Part shown: piece by piece, positions 52,997-62,693 of the stretch | Layout of the letters: the number at the start of each line of letters is the position of its first letter | How positions within the stretch are numbered: the first letter of the stretch is position 1 | Assembly: GCF_002911695.1 (NCBI RefSeq) | Contig: NZ_PQBS01000016.1 | Span: forward strand, 1-64,000 | DNA length: 64,000 nt | Origin: Gracilimonas amylolytica | GTDB lineage: Bacteria; Bacteroidota; Rhodothermia; Balneolales; Balneolaceae | Reading direction: 5' to 3' | Position numbers and translations under genes: made by a program | The notes under the pieces: generated by a model | Databases searched by the model: none | Told to the model about the DNA's origin: nothing | The model's input: the letters and a program-made list of their open reading frames with translations, nothing else

Positions 52997-55039
52997 ATGA
53001 TTAAAGTACAAAGCTTCATACAAGGAAAGTGGCTAACTGAAGGCGCCGAAACCGACCTCATCAGCGCGGTAACCAATGAGCCGGTTGCTCAAATGATTGA
53101 AGCAGATATTGACTATAAATCTGCCCTGGAATATGCGAGGGAGGTTGGCGGACCTAAACTCCGCGAAATGACCATCCACGAGCGAGCATTCAAGATCAAG
53201 TTCCTTGGACAGTATTTGATGGAGCGGAAGGAAAAGTACTATGAGATTTCCACGCATACCGGAGCCACACGAGCTGATTCCTGGATTGATATTGAGGGTG
53301 GAATTATAACGGCTTTTGGCATCTCCAGTAAATCGCGGCGGTATTTATCGGACTTGCCCTGGCACGTTGAGGGCGATACCGAGCGACTTTCCCGTCAAGG
53401 CACTTTCATGGGGCAGCATATTTGTGTTCCAAAACATGGGGTTGCTGTTCATATCAATGCATTCAACTTTCCGATCTGGGGAATGCTGGAGAAAATGGCC
53501 CCCGCTATCATTTCAGGGATGCCGGTTATTGTAAAGCCTGCTCCTACAGGCTCTTATCTCTCCTGGGAGGTTTTTAAGGATATCATAGAATCAGGGATTC
53601 TTCCGGAAGGTTCAGTCCAATACATCGCCGCTGATAAGCCCGGGGATCTCCTGGATCACCTTATCAGTCAGGATTCGGTGGCTTTCACCGGTTCAGCCCT
53701 GACCGGAAAGAAATTGAAATCACACCCAAACATTATTGCGAATAGTATCCAATTCAATCTGGAAGCCGATTCGCTGAACTGTTCTATTCTTGGGGAAGAT
53801 GTTACCCCGGATATGGAGGAATTTGACCTCTTTATTAAGGAAGTGGCGCGTGAAATGACCGTAAAAACCGGGCAAAAATGTACGGCTATCCGAAGAACGA
53901 TCGTTCCGGAGCATTTAGAAGATGAAGTTGTTGAGGCCTTAAAAACCCGGCTGGAGAAAACCACCATTGGAGATCCGGCTCAAAAAGAAACACGAATGGG
54001 ACCGTTGGCAAGTTCCCTTCAAGCTGAACGATTTGAAGAGCAACTTCAGGAATTATCCGAGATCACCGATACGGTGTACTTGGCAGATGGTGATCAAAAA
54101 AATGCTTTTACGAACCCGAGGGTGCTTGTTTGTCACCAACCGATGCAAGTTGACGCTGTTCACCGACTGGAAGCTTTTGGCCCGATGACCACTGTAATGC
54201 CATACAAAAACACACAGGAAGCCATCGAAATTGCCAACAAAGCGAATGGTTCTTTGGTGGGATCTTTGTTTACCGCTGATGACGAGATCGCACATACAGT
54301 AACTATGGGTTGCGCTCCCTACCACGGACGATTTATGGTGATCAACCGGAATTCAGCCGGTGAATCTACGGGACACGGATCTCCAATTGCTTCACTCGTT
54401 CACGGCGGACCAGGTCATGCCGGTGGGGGTGAAGAATTGGGAGGTGCCCGTTCCGTCCTTCACAATATGCAAAGAATTGCGTTACAAGGCTCTCCTACGA
54501 CCTTGCGGAATATTGTGAAACAGCACATCAAAGGAGCAGAAACACGGGAATCTGATAAACACCCCTTCCAGAAATATTTTGAAGAGCTCGAAATTGGAGA
54601 AGCCTTCACTACTGAAAAGCGAACCGTCACCGAAAAAGATGTAGAAGAATTTGCTGATCTTAGCGGAGATCATTTCTACGCACATACTGATCCTGAAGCT
54701 GCGGCTCGGTCCCTTTTCGGAAAGATCGTTGCTCACGGCTATTTTGTTTTATCTGCAACGGCCGGCTTATTTGTTCATCCGGATGAAGGTCCGGTAATGT
54801 TGAATTACGGGTTGGAGAATCTCCGATTCGTTGCCCCGGTCTTTCCCGGCGATACCATTCAGGCTAAACTGATCCTGAAACGGAAAAACGTCCGGCAGCA
54901 GAAAAAAGACGATCCATTTCCATTCGGTGTGGTGTACTGGGATGTGGAAGTGACGAATCAGGACGATGTACTGGTGGCTGAATACACTATACTCACTTTA
55001 ATGAAACGAAAAAACAAATTACCTATAGACGAGAAATAA
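52997..55039 (+). CDS. paaZ: Oxepin-CoA hydrolase/semialdehyde dehydrogenase
   Basis: This 680-aa fusion protein opens oxepin-CoA with its C-terminal MaoC-type hydratase (about 535-680, with DLSGDHFYAHTD and GKIVAHGYFVLS) and oxidises the aldehyde with its N-terminal dehydrogenase (about 1-515). The catalytic Cys lies in VKTGQKCTAIRR and the Glu in FNLEADSLN. Both halves are intact, so both steps can proceed. The start at 52997 begins the canonical VQSFIQGKWL; an earlier ATG lies in repeat DNA. Confidence 0.96.
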   Translation: MIKVQSFIQGKWLTEGAETDLISAVTNEPVAQMIEADIDYKSALEYAREVGGPKLREMTIHERAFKIKFLGQYLMERKEKYYEISTHTGATRADSWIDIEGGIITAFGISSKSRRYLSDLPWHVEGDTERLSRQGTFMGQHICVPKHGVAVHINAFNFPIWGMLEKMAPAIISGMPVIVKPAPTGSYLSWEVFKDIIESGILPEGSVQYIAADKPGDLLDHLISQDSVAFTGSALTGKKLKSHPNIIANSIQFNLEADSLNCSILGEDVTPDMEEFDLFIKEVAREMTVKTGQKCTAIRRTIVPEHLEDEVVEALKTRLEKTTIGDPAQKETRMGPLASSLQAERFEEQLQELSEITDTVYLADGDQKNAFTNPRVLVCHQPMQVDAVHRLEAFGPMTTVMPYKNTQEAIEIANKANGSLVGSLFTADDEIAHTVTMGCAPYHGRFMVINRNSAGESTGHGSPIASLVHGGPGHAGGGEELGGARSVLHNMQRIALQGSPTTLRNIVKQHIKGAETRESDKHPFQKYFEELEIGEAFTTEKRTVTEKDVEEFADLSGDHFYAHTDPEAAARSLFGKIVAHGYFVLSATAGLFVHPDEGPVMLNYGLENLRFVAPVFPGDTIQAKLILKRKNVRQQKKDDPFPFGVVYWDVEVTNQDDVLVAEYTILTLMKRKNKLPIDEK

Positions 55040-55155
55040 TTTAACCACAAAGAACGCTAAGATTGCGAAAAGTGCGCCAAGTGCGCCAAGTACATTGCGA
55101 ACTCTGCGAATCCTCTGCGCACTCTGCGGTTTATCAAAAATATAGAATTAGGAAA

Positions 55156-55923
55156 ATGTCAGAACAAAACGGAGCAGTAAACTTAACCATCAAAAACAAC
55201 ATTGGAACCATCGAGTTCTATCACCCCAAAGGAAATTCTCTTCCCGGGGCAATCCTCCGAAAATTAGCGAAGACGATCACGGAAGCCGGTGAGAATGATG
55301 AAATCAAAGTGGTAGTCATCAAAAGCCGGGGCGAGGGTGCTTTTTGTGCAGGGGCTTCTTTTGATGAACTTATTGCCATTGAAGATTACGATACGGGCAA
55401 GGAATTTTTTATGGGATTTGCCTTAGTGCTAAACGCGATGCGAACCTGCCCGAAATTGATCATCGTTCGCGTTCATGGTAAAACCGTGGGTGGCGGAGTT
55501 GGAATTGCCTCAGCCGGAGATTATACCTTTGCCCACCAAAGTGCCTCTGTGAAACTTAGCGAGCTCGCCTTAGGTATCGGACCCTTTGTGGTTGGTCCTG
55601 CCGTAGAACGTAAAGTGGGAACCAGCGCCTTTTCTGCCATGGCCGTGGATGCCACCAACTGGTATGACTCAGAATTTGCTAAAGAAAAAGGCCTGTTCAA
55701 CAAGGTGTTTAAAACGACTGAAGAATTAGATAACGCTGTTTCGGAACTGGCCGGACAACTCGCAAAAAGTAGTCCTGAAGCCATGAGAGACTTAAAAGCC
55801 GTGCTTTGGAAAGGCACCGAAGACTGGGATCTGCTTCTGGAACAACGGGCGGAGATCAGTGGACGATTGGTGCTATCTGATTTCACCAAAAACTTTATCA
55901 AAAAGTTTAAATCTAAATCATAG
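55156..55923 (+). CDS. Enoyl-CoA hydratase/isomerase (PaaF-like)
   Basis: This 255-aa crotonase lies at the end of the paa cluster, where a 2,3-dehydroadipyl-CoA hydratase (paaF) is expected. It shows RGEGAFCAGASFDEL (oxyanion hole), RVHGKTVGGGVGIASAGDY and LSELALGIGPFVVGPA. The second Glu usual in hydratases (G-L-x-P-E) is replaced, so isomerase or another activity cannot be excluded. The ATG at 55156 begins after a repeat-filled leader. Confidence 0.85.
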   Translation: MSEQNGAVNLTIKNNIGTIEFYHPKGNSLPGAILRKLAKTITEAGENDEIKVVVIKSRGEGAFCAGASFDELIAIEDYDTGKEFFMGFALVLNAMRTCPKLIIVRVHGKTVGGGVGIASAGDYTFAHQSASVKLSELALGIGPFVVGPAVERKVGTSAFSAMAVDATNWYDSEFAKEKGLFNKVFKTTEELDNAVSELAGQLAKSSPEAMRDLKAVLWKGTEDWDLLLEQRAEISGRLVLSDFTKNFIKKFKSKS

Positions 55924-55979
55924 GCTTACCTGTGGGTAGATTTTATTATACTCTATCAAAATCAAACTAATACTCCGTT

Positions 55980-58900
55980 ATGAAATTTTACGCTTTTCTT
56001 ATCACGCTAATACTCTCTTATTCCGGTCTTTTTGCGCAGGATGCATGGGATGTGACAAACCCTGACCTGGGCGAAACAAGTGACCTTACTTTTACGACCG
56101 ATGAAGGCACATGGATGAACCTTGATGTAAGCCCCGATGGATCTCAGATCGTTTTTGATCTTTTGGGAGATATCTACCTGCTGCCTATTGAGGGTGGAGA
56201 GGCCACATTACTCAGGGGCGGTCACGCTTACGAGATCCAGCCTCGGTTCAGCCCTGACGGATCTCAGATCCTGTTTACCAGTGATGCAGGTGGGGGTGAT
56301 AACATATGGGTTATGGATACTGATGGAGGTAATCCAAAGCAGATCACAGAAGAAAATTTCAGATTGCTTAATAATGCCGTTTGGACTCCGGATGGTGAAT
56401 ATATCATCGCTAAAAAACATTTTTCATCTACCCGTTCACTTGGTGCCGGTGAGATCTGGATGTACCATAAAAGTGGTGGAGCCGGTGTACAGCTGGTAGA
56501 AAAAGCGAATGAGCAACAAGATATAGGTGAACCGTGGGTTTCCCCGGACGGGCGTTATGTGTATTACAGTCAAGCTGTATACCCAGGCGGATATTTTCAG
56601 TATAACAAAGACCCCAACAGTCAGATCTATGTGATCCGACGCTATGATCGGGAAGATGGTGATATTGAAACCGTAACCGGTGGAAATGGTGGTGCTATCC
56701 GGCCTCAGATCTCACCGGATGGAGAAACACTGGCTTTTGTACGCAGGGTACGTACTAAAACAGTGTTGTTTTTGAGAGATCTGGATACCGGAAGAGAATG
56801 GCCTGTTTACCAAAACCTAAGTAAGGATATGCAGGAAGCATGGGCAATATTCGGCCCCAACGTTAACTTTAACTGGCTGCCTGATAACCGGCATATCATT
56901 ATCTGGGCCAACGGTAAGATCAATAAAATTGATACTGAAACCGGTGAATCTGAGGTAATCCCGTTTCAAGCTGAATCATCCCATAATATTGCAAAAGCTG
57001 TACGCTTTAAACAGGATGTAGCCCCTGACAAATTTAAGATCAAAGCGATCAGACAGCTTAGAACTTCCCCCGATGGAAGAACCCTGGTTTGGAGTGCGGC
57101 CGGAAAACTTTGGAGTAAGATGCTTCCTGATGGTACTCCAAAGCGAATCACCAACTCCGGCGACTTCGAGTTTGACCCAAGCTTTTCGGCAGATGGCAAG
57201 TCGGTTGTCTATGTTTCCTGGAATGATGAGGACATGGGAGCCATCAATATGGTTAAACTAAATCCCAGCCCGGAACCTGATACCCCAACAAAATTGACTT
57301 CTGAAAAAGGTATTTACAGGGAACCTGAATTAAGTCCTGATGGAAAAACGATCATTTTCCGCAAAGAGAGTGGAAACGGGCAGCTTGGCTTTACCCACAC
57401 ACTGAACCCCGGAATTTATACGATACCGGTTAAAGGTGGTTCAGAAACTATGATAACAGAAGAAGGTGCCAAACCCAGATTCAGTCCCGACGGGAAACGC
57501 ATTTGGTATCAAACCGGAGGGTATATATTTGGTTCCATAAACAAAGCTTACAAAAGTGTTGACCTATCCGGAAATGATGAGAAAACCATTTTCACCTCCA
57601 GTTACGGACACGAATTTTCTCCAAGCCCTGATGGCAAATGGATGGCTTTCTCAAACCTTCATAAAGTATATCTCGCCCCGATCCCTAAAACCGGAAAAAC
57701 GATCGAGATCAATCCCAATACAAAAGCTATTCCTGTTAAACAGATCTCATCTGAAGCCGGTTATCATATGCATTGGTCAGCTGAAAGCGACAAGATCCAT
57801 TGGACCCTTGGAAGTGAATATTTCACAGTGGACCTGAAGAATACCTTTGATTTTGTGGATGGAGCACCGGATGAATTACCTGAGCCTCCAACAGAAGGTA
57901 TTACCCTGGATCTTGAGCTGGATACCTATGTACCTGAAGGACAGATCGCGTTTACTAATGCCCGCATCATTACCATGAATGGGGATGAAGTCATTGAGAA
58001 TGGAACCATCGTAGTTGACGGCAACAAGATCTCTGCTATTGGCGCGGATGTTACCGTACCGACCGGAGCCAAAGTGATCGATGCTTCCGGCAAAACGATC
58101 ATGCCGGGTATGGTGGATGTGCATGCCCACGTTGGTAACTTCAGGTTAGGGATCAGCCCTCAACAGCAATGGGAATATTATGCGAACTTAGCGTATGGTG
58201 TAACAACGGTTCATGATCCATCCTCAAATTCCGAGATGATCTTCTCAAATTCTGAGGCGATCAAAGCGGGTAATATGGTTGGACCTCGCGTCTATTCAAC
58301 AGGTGTGATTCTGTATGGTGCCGATGGATCGATCAAAACGGAGATCAATAGTTATGAGGATGCCCTATTTGCCCTGGAACGCACTAAAGCCTGGGGCGCA
58401 TTTTCCGTGAAAAGCTATAACCAACCCCGACGTGAACAACGGCAACAGATCATAAAAGCAGCTAATGAGTTGGAGATGATGGTTATGCCTGAGGGCGGTT
58501 CCACCTTTACACATAACATGAGCATGATCCTTGACGGACACACAGGTATTGAACACAATATACCTGTCGCTCCACTTTATAAGGACGTGGTCAACCTGTG
58601 GGCTGCCAGTGAAACCGGGTATACGCCGACTCATGTGGTCAACTATGGCAGTATGAGCGGAGAGTATTATTGGTATCAAAAATCTAATGTATGGGAAAAT
58701 GAACGACTGTTGACCTTCACTCCTCGCAGTGTGATCGATCCCCGGTCCCGTCACAGAACCATGATCCCGGATGAGGAATACGAAAACGGACACATCCTGA
58801 CGGCAGAATCTGACAAGAAACTTGCCGATGCCGGCGTGAAAGTTAACCTGGGGGCACATGGGCAGCTTCAGGGACTTGGTGCCCACTGGGAACTCTGGAT

Positions 58901-59252
58901 GTTTGAGCAAGGCGGCATGAGTAATCATGACGCATTAAAAGTGGCTACCATTAATGGGGCTCACTATCTGGGTATGGATCATGAGATCGGTTCACTTGAA
59001 GTTGGGAAACTTGCAGATCTTGTAGTGCTTGAGAAAAATCCTCTTGAGAATATCCGGAACACCGATTCAGTTACACACACCATGGTGAATGGCCGTCTTT
59101 TTGATGCCGCTACCATGAATGAAGTGGGTAATCAGGAACAAGAACGACTCCCTTTCTGGTGGGAACGTGACGGTTACGATGAGCGCTTTGACTGGCATGC
59201 CATCACCATCGCACCGGCCGGTTTACAGTGTACCTGTTTCGGGACTCACTAA
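55980..59252 (+). CDS. Secreted TolB-propeller amidohydrolase
   Basis: This 1090-aa exported protein has a signal peptide (MKFYAFLITLILSYSGLFAQ), a long N-terminal PD40/TolB-type beta-propeller (about 50-640, with repeated SPDG motifs), and a C-terminal amidohydrolase barrel (about 650-1060). Metal-site features are MPGMVDVHAHVGNF and GHTGIEHN, and NLGAHGQLQGLGAHWELWMF follows. This fusion is known in several Bacteroidota; its substrate is unknown. It lies 56 bp after the PaaF-like gene and is followed by a strong terminator. Confidence 0.92.
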   Translation: MKFYAFLITLILSYSGLFAQDAWDVTNPDLGETSDLTFTTDEGTWMNLDVSPDGSQIVFDLLGDIYLLPIEGGEATLLRGGHAYEIQPRFSPDGSQILFTSDAGGGDNIWVMDTDGGNPKQITEENFRLLNNAVWTPDGEYIIAKKHFSSTRSLGAGEIWMYHKSGGAGVQLVEKANEQQDIGEPWVSPDGRYVYYSQAVYPGGYFQYNKDPNSQIYVIRRYDREDGDIETVTGGNGGAIRPQISPDGETLAFVRRVRTKTVLFLRDLDTGREWPVYQNLSKDMQEAWAIFGPNVNFNWLPDNRHIIIWANGKINKIDTETGESEVIPFQAESSHNIAKAVRFKQDVAPDKFKIKAIRQLRTSPDGRTLVWSAAGKLWSKMLPDGTPKRITNSGDFEFDPSFSADGKSVVYVSWNDEDMGAINMVKLNPSPEPDTPTKLTSEKGIYREPELSPDGKTIIFRKESGNGQLGFTHTLNPGIYTIPVKGGSETMITEEGAKPRFSPDGKRIWYQTGGYIFGSINKAYKSVDLSGNDEKTIFTSSYGHEFSPSPDGKWMAFSNLHKVYLAPIPKTGKTIEINPNTKAIPVKQISSEAGYHMHWSAESDKIHWTLGSEYFTVDLKNTFDFVDGAPDELPEPPTEGITLDLELDTYVPEGQIAFTNARIITMNGDEVIENGTIVVDGNKISAIGADVTVPTGAKVIDASGKTIMPGMVDVHAHVGNFRLGISPQQQWEYYANLAYGVTTVHDPSSNSEMIFSNSEAIKAGNMVGPRVYSTGVILYGADGSIKTEINSYEDALFALERTKAWGAFSVKSYNQPRREQRQQIIKAANELEMMVMPEGGSTFTHNMSMILDGHTGIEHNIPVAPLYKDVVNLWAASETGYTPTHVVNYGSMSGEYYWYQKSNVWENERLLTFTPRSVIDPRSRHRTMIPDEEYENGHILTAESDKKLADAGVKVNLGAHGQLQGLGAHWELWMFEQGGMSNHDALKVATINGAHYLGMDHEIGSLEVGKLADLVVLEKNPLENIRNTDSVTHTMVNGRLFDAATMNEVGNQEQERLPFWWERDGYDERFDWHAITIAPAGLQCTCFGTH

Positions 59253-59276
59253 CATTTACACCACATAACTGTATTC

Positions 59277-59312
59277 AAAAAGGCTTCAAACTAAAATTGA
59301 AGCCTTTTTCTT
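59277..59312 (+). terminator. Terminator after the amidohydrolase
   Basis: A 13-bp stem (AAAAAGGCTTCAA with TTGAAGCCTTTTT) and a 7-base loop are followed by T. It closes the rightward transcript. Confidence 0.9.
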
Positions 59313-59360
59313 TTTAAACGGTTCGGTAAATACCTGAGTTTTAGTACATTTTCGGATAAA

Positions 59361-59392
59361 TTTGTAACAAAACCGGTTACCAACCCTCTTTG
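59361..59392 (+). promoter_or_regulatory. GTAAC-type operator before the efflux adaptor
   Basis: GTAACAAAACCGGTTAC is an inverted repeat (GTAAC, 7 bases, GTTAC), and CTCTTTG ends the element. The same order TTTGTAACAAA...TTAC...CTCTTTG, again 32 bp long, lies before the permease at 62603-62634. It lies about 75 bp before the adaptor start. Confidence 0.5.
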
Positions 59393-59466
59393 TTCTTAGT
59401 TGGCGTGATCGGGTTATTTAAACATCGGCTTTTAAGTAGAATAGCAGCTGGCTTATCATTTTATTT

Positions 59467-60723
59467 ATGGGAATGGATCGACATATAGAAAAAAAGACGT
59501 GGACACCAAAACGAATCGTTTCTGTAGTTAGCGCATTGGGAGTTGCTGCTATTGCCATATATATGATATGGTTCATGGATACCCGTTCTTCTGTCAATGT
59601 GGATCTCAACAAGATCACTATATCAGAAGTTGAGGAAAGTAGTTTTCAGGAATACCTTCAGGTCAACGGAACAGTTCAACCTATACAGACATCGTATCTT
59701 GATGCCATTGAAGGTGGAGTTGTACAAGAGGTAATGATGGAATCCGGAGCCATGGTGGAAGCCGGAGATACGATCCTGACACTTACCAACTCAGGGCTTC
59801 AGCTTCAGGTGATGCAACAAACATCCGGATTATATGATCAGATCAACAATGTTAGAAATTCACGGCTCAACCTGGAACAAAACACCCTTGGCCTCCAAGA
59901 GCAGCTTGCTAACGCCAAAGCACAAATGGAGATCCTTAAAGCAAGATATGAGCGGGAAAAACAATTGTTTGATAAAGAACTGATATCGGAAGAAGCCTTT
60001 CACACCACCAAAGAAAATTTTCAGTTCCAGAAGCGAAGATATGAGCTCACTTACGAGTCATTTCGAAAAGACTCAATTCAGTCTGTCAATCAATTAAATC
60101 AGCTCGATGACTCTGAAACACGCATGTATCAAAACCTTGAAGCCGTTCAGAAAATTCTAGATAACCTCACCGTAACGGCACCGATCACGGGACAACTCAG
60201 CACTATTGAGTTAAATCAGGGACAATCCATTTCTTCGGGTGAGCGTCTGGGGCAGATCGATATTCTGGATGGATATAAGGTCAGGCTCGCCATCGATGAG
60301 TATTACTTACCGTCTGTTGCTACCGGACTAAAAGGGTCGTTTACCTATAACGAACAAACCCATGAATTGGTCATCACCAAGATCTATCCTGTAATTGATA
60401 ACGGACAGTTCGAAGTGGATATGGAATTTATGGATCAGCCTCCGGGTAATCTCCGGCGTGGACAATCTGTGCGGATCAGGCTTGAACTTGGCGCGTCTTT
60501 TCAGGCCGTTCAATTACCGAGAGGCGGATTCTATCAAACAACAGGTGGTAACTGGATATTTGTTGTCGATGAATCGGGAAACAGAGCTTACAAAAGAGAT
60601 ATCAGGCTTGGGCGGCAAAATCCCGATTATTTTGAGGTGCAATCAGGTCTTCAGCCGGGTGAAAAAGTGATCACTTCCGGTTACGATTCCTTTGGGAGTA
60701 ATGAAGTTCTGATCCTGGAGTAG
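59467..60723 (+). CDS. HlyD/MacA-type efflux adaptor
   Basis: This 418-aa periplasmic adaptor links an ABC permease of the MacB type to an outer-membrane channel. It has one N-terminal membrane helix (about 16-36), a lipoyl/barrel-sandwich part, a long coiled coil (about 120-235), and beta-barrel and membrane-proximal domains ending ...GEKVITSGYDSFGSNEV. It is followed by an ATPase gene. Start ATG is ambiguous with a second (MDRHIEK) 6 bp in. Substrate is unknown. Confidence 0.92.
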   Translation: MGMDRHIEKKTWTPKRIVSVVSALGVAAIAIYMIWFMDTRSSVNVDLNKITISEVEESSFQEYLQVNGTVQPIQTSYLDAIEGGVVQEVMMESGAMVEAGDTILTLTNSGLQLQVMQQTSGLYDQINNVRNSRLNLEQNTLGLQEQLANAKAQMEILKARYEREKQLFDKELISEEAFHTTKENFQFQKRRYELTYESFRKDSIQSVNQLNQLDDSETRMYQNLEAVQKILDNLTVTAPITGQLSTIELNQGQSISSGERLGQIDILDGYKVRLAIDEYYLPSVATGLKGSFTYNEQTHELVITKIYPVIDNGQFEVDMEFMDQPPGNLRRGQSVRIRLELGASFQAVQLPRGGFYQTTGGNWIFVVDESGNRAYKRDIRLGRQNPDYFEVQSGLQPGEKVITSGYDSFGSNEVLILE

Positions 60724-60780
60724 GGAATTTGGCCTGTTCATTTAATTATTATTGATACTTACAATCAAACACAATGCATT

Positions 60781-61470
60781 ATGATCGAAACAAGGGATCT
60801 CAATAAAATTTATAGAACAGAAGAGGTTGAAACCACCGCTTTGAATGGGGTAAATATTACGATCAACGATGGTGAATTCGTAGCAGTAATGGGGCCATCG
60901 GGTTGTGGCAAATCCACCCTCTTAAATATTATGGGTTTGTTAGACAGCCCGACATCCGGTGAGTATTATTTCATGGGGAATGAAATTTCAGGATACACCG
61001 AAAAACAGCGGGCGCAGCTGAGAAAAGGCAATATTGGGTTTATATTTCAGAGCTTTAATCTCATTGATGAACTGACTGTTTTTGAGAATGTTGAGCTTCC
61101 CCTCCTTTATCTCGGTTTAGATACGGCTGTACGAACTTCAAAAGTTGAACAAACACTGGATCGTATGGGTATGATACACCGACGAAATCATTTCCCTCAG
61201 CAATTATCAGGTGGACAACAACAAAGAGTAGCCATTGCCCGTGCTGTAGTTGCTGATGCCAAGCTGATCCTTGCCGATGAGCCAACGGGAAATCTGGATT
61301 CAGACCATGGTGATGAAGTTATGAAGCTGCTCACCGAATTAAATAAATCCGGAACTACGATCGTCATGGTTACCCACTCCCCTCATGATGCCAAATACGC
61401 CGGTCGATTGATCAATTTGTTTGACGGGAAAGTGGTAACTGAGGGACAGGAAGAAGCCTTTCATGTTTAG
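60781..61470 (+). CDS. MacB-type ABC transporter ATP-binding protein
   Basis: This 229-aa ATPase powers the efflux set. Motifs are GPSGCGKSTLLN (Walker A), LSGGQQQRVAIARA (signature) and LILADEPTGNLDS (Walker B), with VTHSPHDA (switch). It is the LolD/MacB type by its start (IETRDLNKIYRTEEVETTAL). It lies 57 bp after the adaptor gene. Confidence 0.96.
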   Translation: MIETRDLNKIYRTEEVETTALNGVNITINDGEFVAVMGPSGCGKSTLLNIMGLLDSPTSGEYYFMGNEISGYTEKQRAQLRKGNIGFIFQSFNLIDELTVFENVELPLLYLGLDTAVRTSKVEQTLDRMGMIHRRNHFPQQLSGGQQQRVAIARAVVADAKLILADEPTGNLDSDHGDEVMKLLTELNKSGTTIVMVTHSPHDAKYAGRLINLFDGKVVTEGQEEAFHV

Positions 61471-61557
61471 GAAGTAAGTCAGGGCTTTTATTTTTTTTGG
61501 AAATGCTGCACTCAAAATCTAAGTTAGGTCACTTTTCCCATGGTAATTTCTTAGATA

Positions 61558-62577
61558 ATGCTCTTTAAACACCCGTACATACTTAATCTAACATTTCTTT
61601 TATTTTTAGGTTGGTATCAAATCACATGTGCACAACCAAATGTAGATGTATCAGATCTTTCATCTATCTATGAAGAAGCTGAAACAATCCAATCACTCAG
61701 AAGCATCCTCATCCAAAAAGACGGTGAGCTTATGGGAGTAGAATACTTTCGAAATGCATCTCCTGATTACCCTTATAACATCAAATCAGCCTCAAAAAGT
61801 ATTATAACCTTATTGGTCGGTATTGCCGTTGATCAGGGGCATGTTGACATCGATGAAACATTGGGGGATCATTTTCCGGAATACTTTGAAGAAAAACCGA
61901 ATCCTTATAAAGAAGCCATTACAATACGGAACCTGTTATCCATGCAAGCAGGACTCGAAACTACCAGTTTCAATAACTATGGAGCCTGGGTGATCAGTAA
62001 TAACTGGGTGGAATTTCAGCTCGATCAGCCTTTGGTTGAAGCACCCGGCGGCAAAATGGTTTACAGTACCGGTATCTCTCACCTTTTGTCTGTGATCATT
62101 ACTAAAGCTACCGGAATGAGCACGAAATCTTTTGCTGAAAAATATCTATTCAACCCTTTGAATATTCAGGTAGGCGGGTGGGACCGTGATCCTCAAGGGT
62201 ATTACATGGGAGGTAATAATCTGGCCCTTACACCTAAAGACCTTTTAAGGATCGGGCAACTTATGCTGAATGGTGGCACCTGGAATAACGATCAAATTGT
62301 ATCAAAAGAATGGGTTCAGGATTCCTTTCAAACCTACACCCGAAGTAATTTCAATCCCTATGATTACGGTTACATGTGGTGGAATCGGCAGGTCGGTGAA
62401 TTTAACGTCTTTTTTGCCTGGGGTTTTGGTGGCCAGTATATCTTTATCATCCCAGAACTAAATAGCGTGGTAGTAATGACATCATTCCTCCAAAACGCCA
62501 CGCAGAGAAGAACTTACAAGGAACCGATTTTTGACCTTCTTGAAACAAACGTAATCCCCTATCTCGAATCCCTCTAA
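61558..62577 (+). CDS. Secreted beta-lactamase-family serine hydrolase
   Basis: This 339-aa exported protein has a signal peptide (about 1-25, ending TCAQP) and a penicillin-binding-type serine hydrolase fold: the SxxK-type motif NIKSASKSI, Y-x-x region MVYSTGISHLLS, and a C-terminal AWGFGGQYIFIIP that replaces the KTG box with G-x-G. This is typical of the EstB/class C-like esterase/peptidase group. It sits between the ABC ATPase and the ABC permease, in the same direction; whether it is in their operon or an insertion is unclear. Confidence 0.9.
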   Translation: MLFKHPYILNLTFLLFLGWYQITCAQPNVDVSDLSSIYEEAETIQSLRSILIQKDGELMGVEYFRNASPDYPYNIKSASKSIITLLVGIAVDQGHVDIDETLGDHFPEYFEEKPNPYKEAITIRNLLSMQAGLETTSFNNYGAWVISNNWVEFQLDQPLVEAPGGKMVYSTGISHLLSVIITKATGMSTKSFAEKYLFNPLNIQVGGWDRDPQGYYMGGNNLALTPKDLLRIGQLMLNGGTWNNDQIVSKEWVQDSFQTYTRSNFNPYDYGYMWWNRQVGEFNVFFAWGFGGQYIFIIPELNSVVVMTSFLQNATQRRTYKEPIFDLLETNVIPYLESL

Positions 62578-62602
62578 ACAGCGGAAATATATATTTAATA
62601 AT

Positions 62603-62634
62603 TTTGTAACAAATTCATTACAGATTCCTCTTTG
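62603..62634 (+). promoter_or_regulatory. GTAAC-type operator before the ABC permease
   Basis: TTTGTAACAAATTCATTACA (GTAA, 8 bases, TTAC) then CTCTTTG repeats the order and total length of the element at 59361-59392. It lies about 60 bp before the permease start codon. Confidence 0.5.
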
Positions 62635-62693
62635 CATACATAAGGTACAATTAGGGTAAAACATACTTCCGTTGGTATTTCGAGGATTCACTG

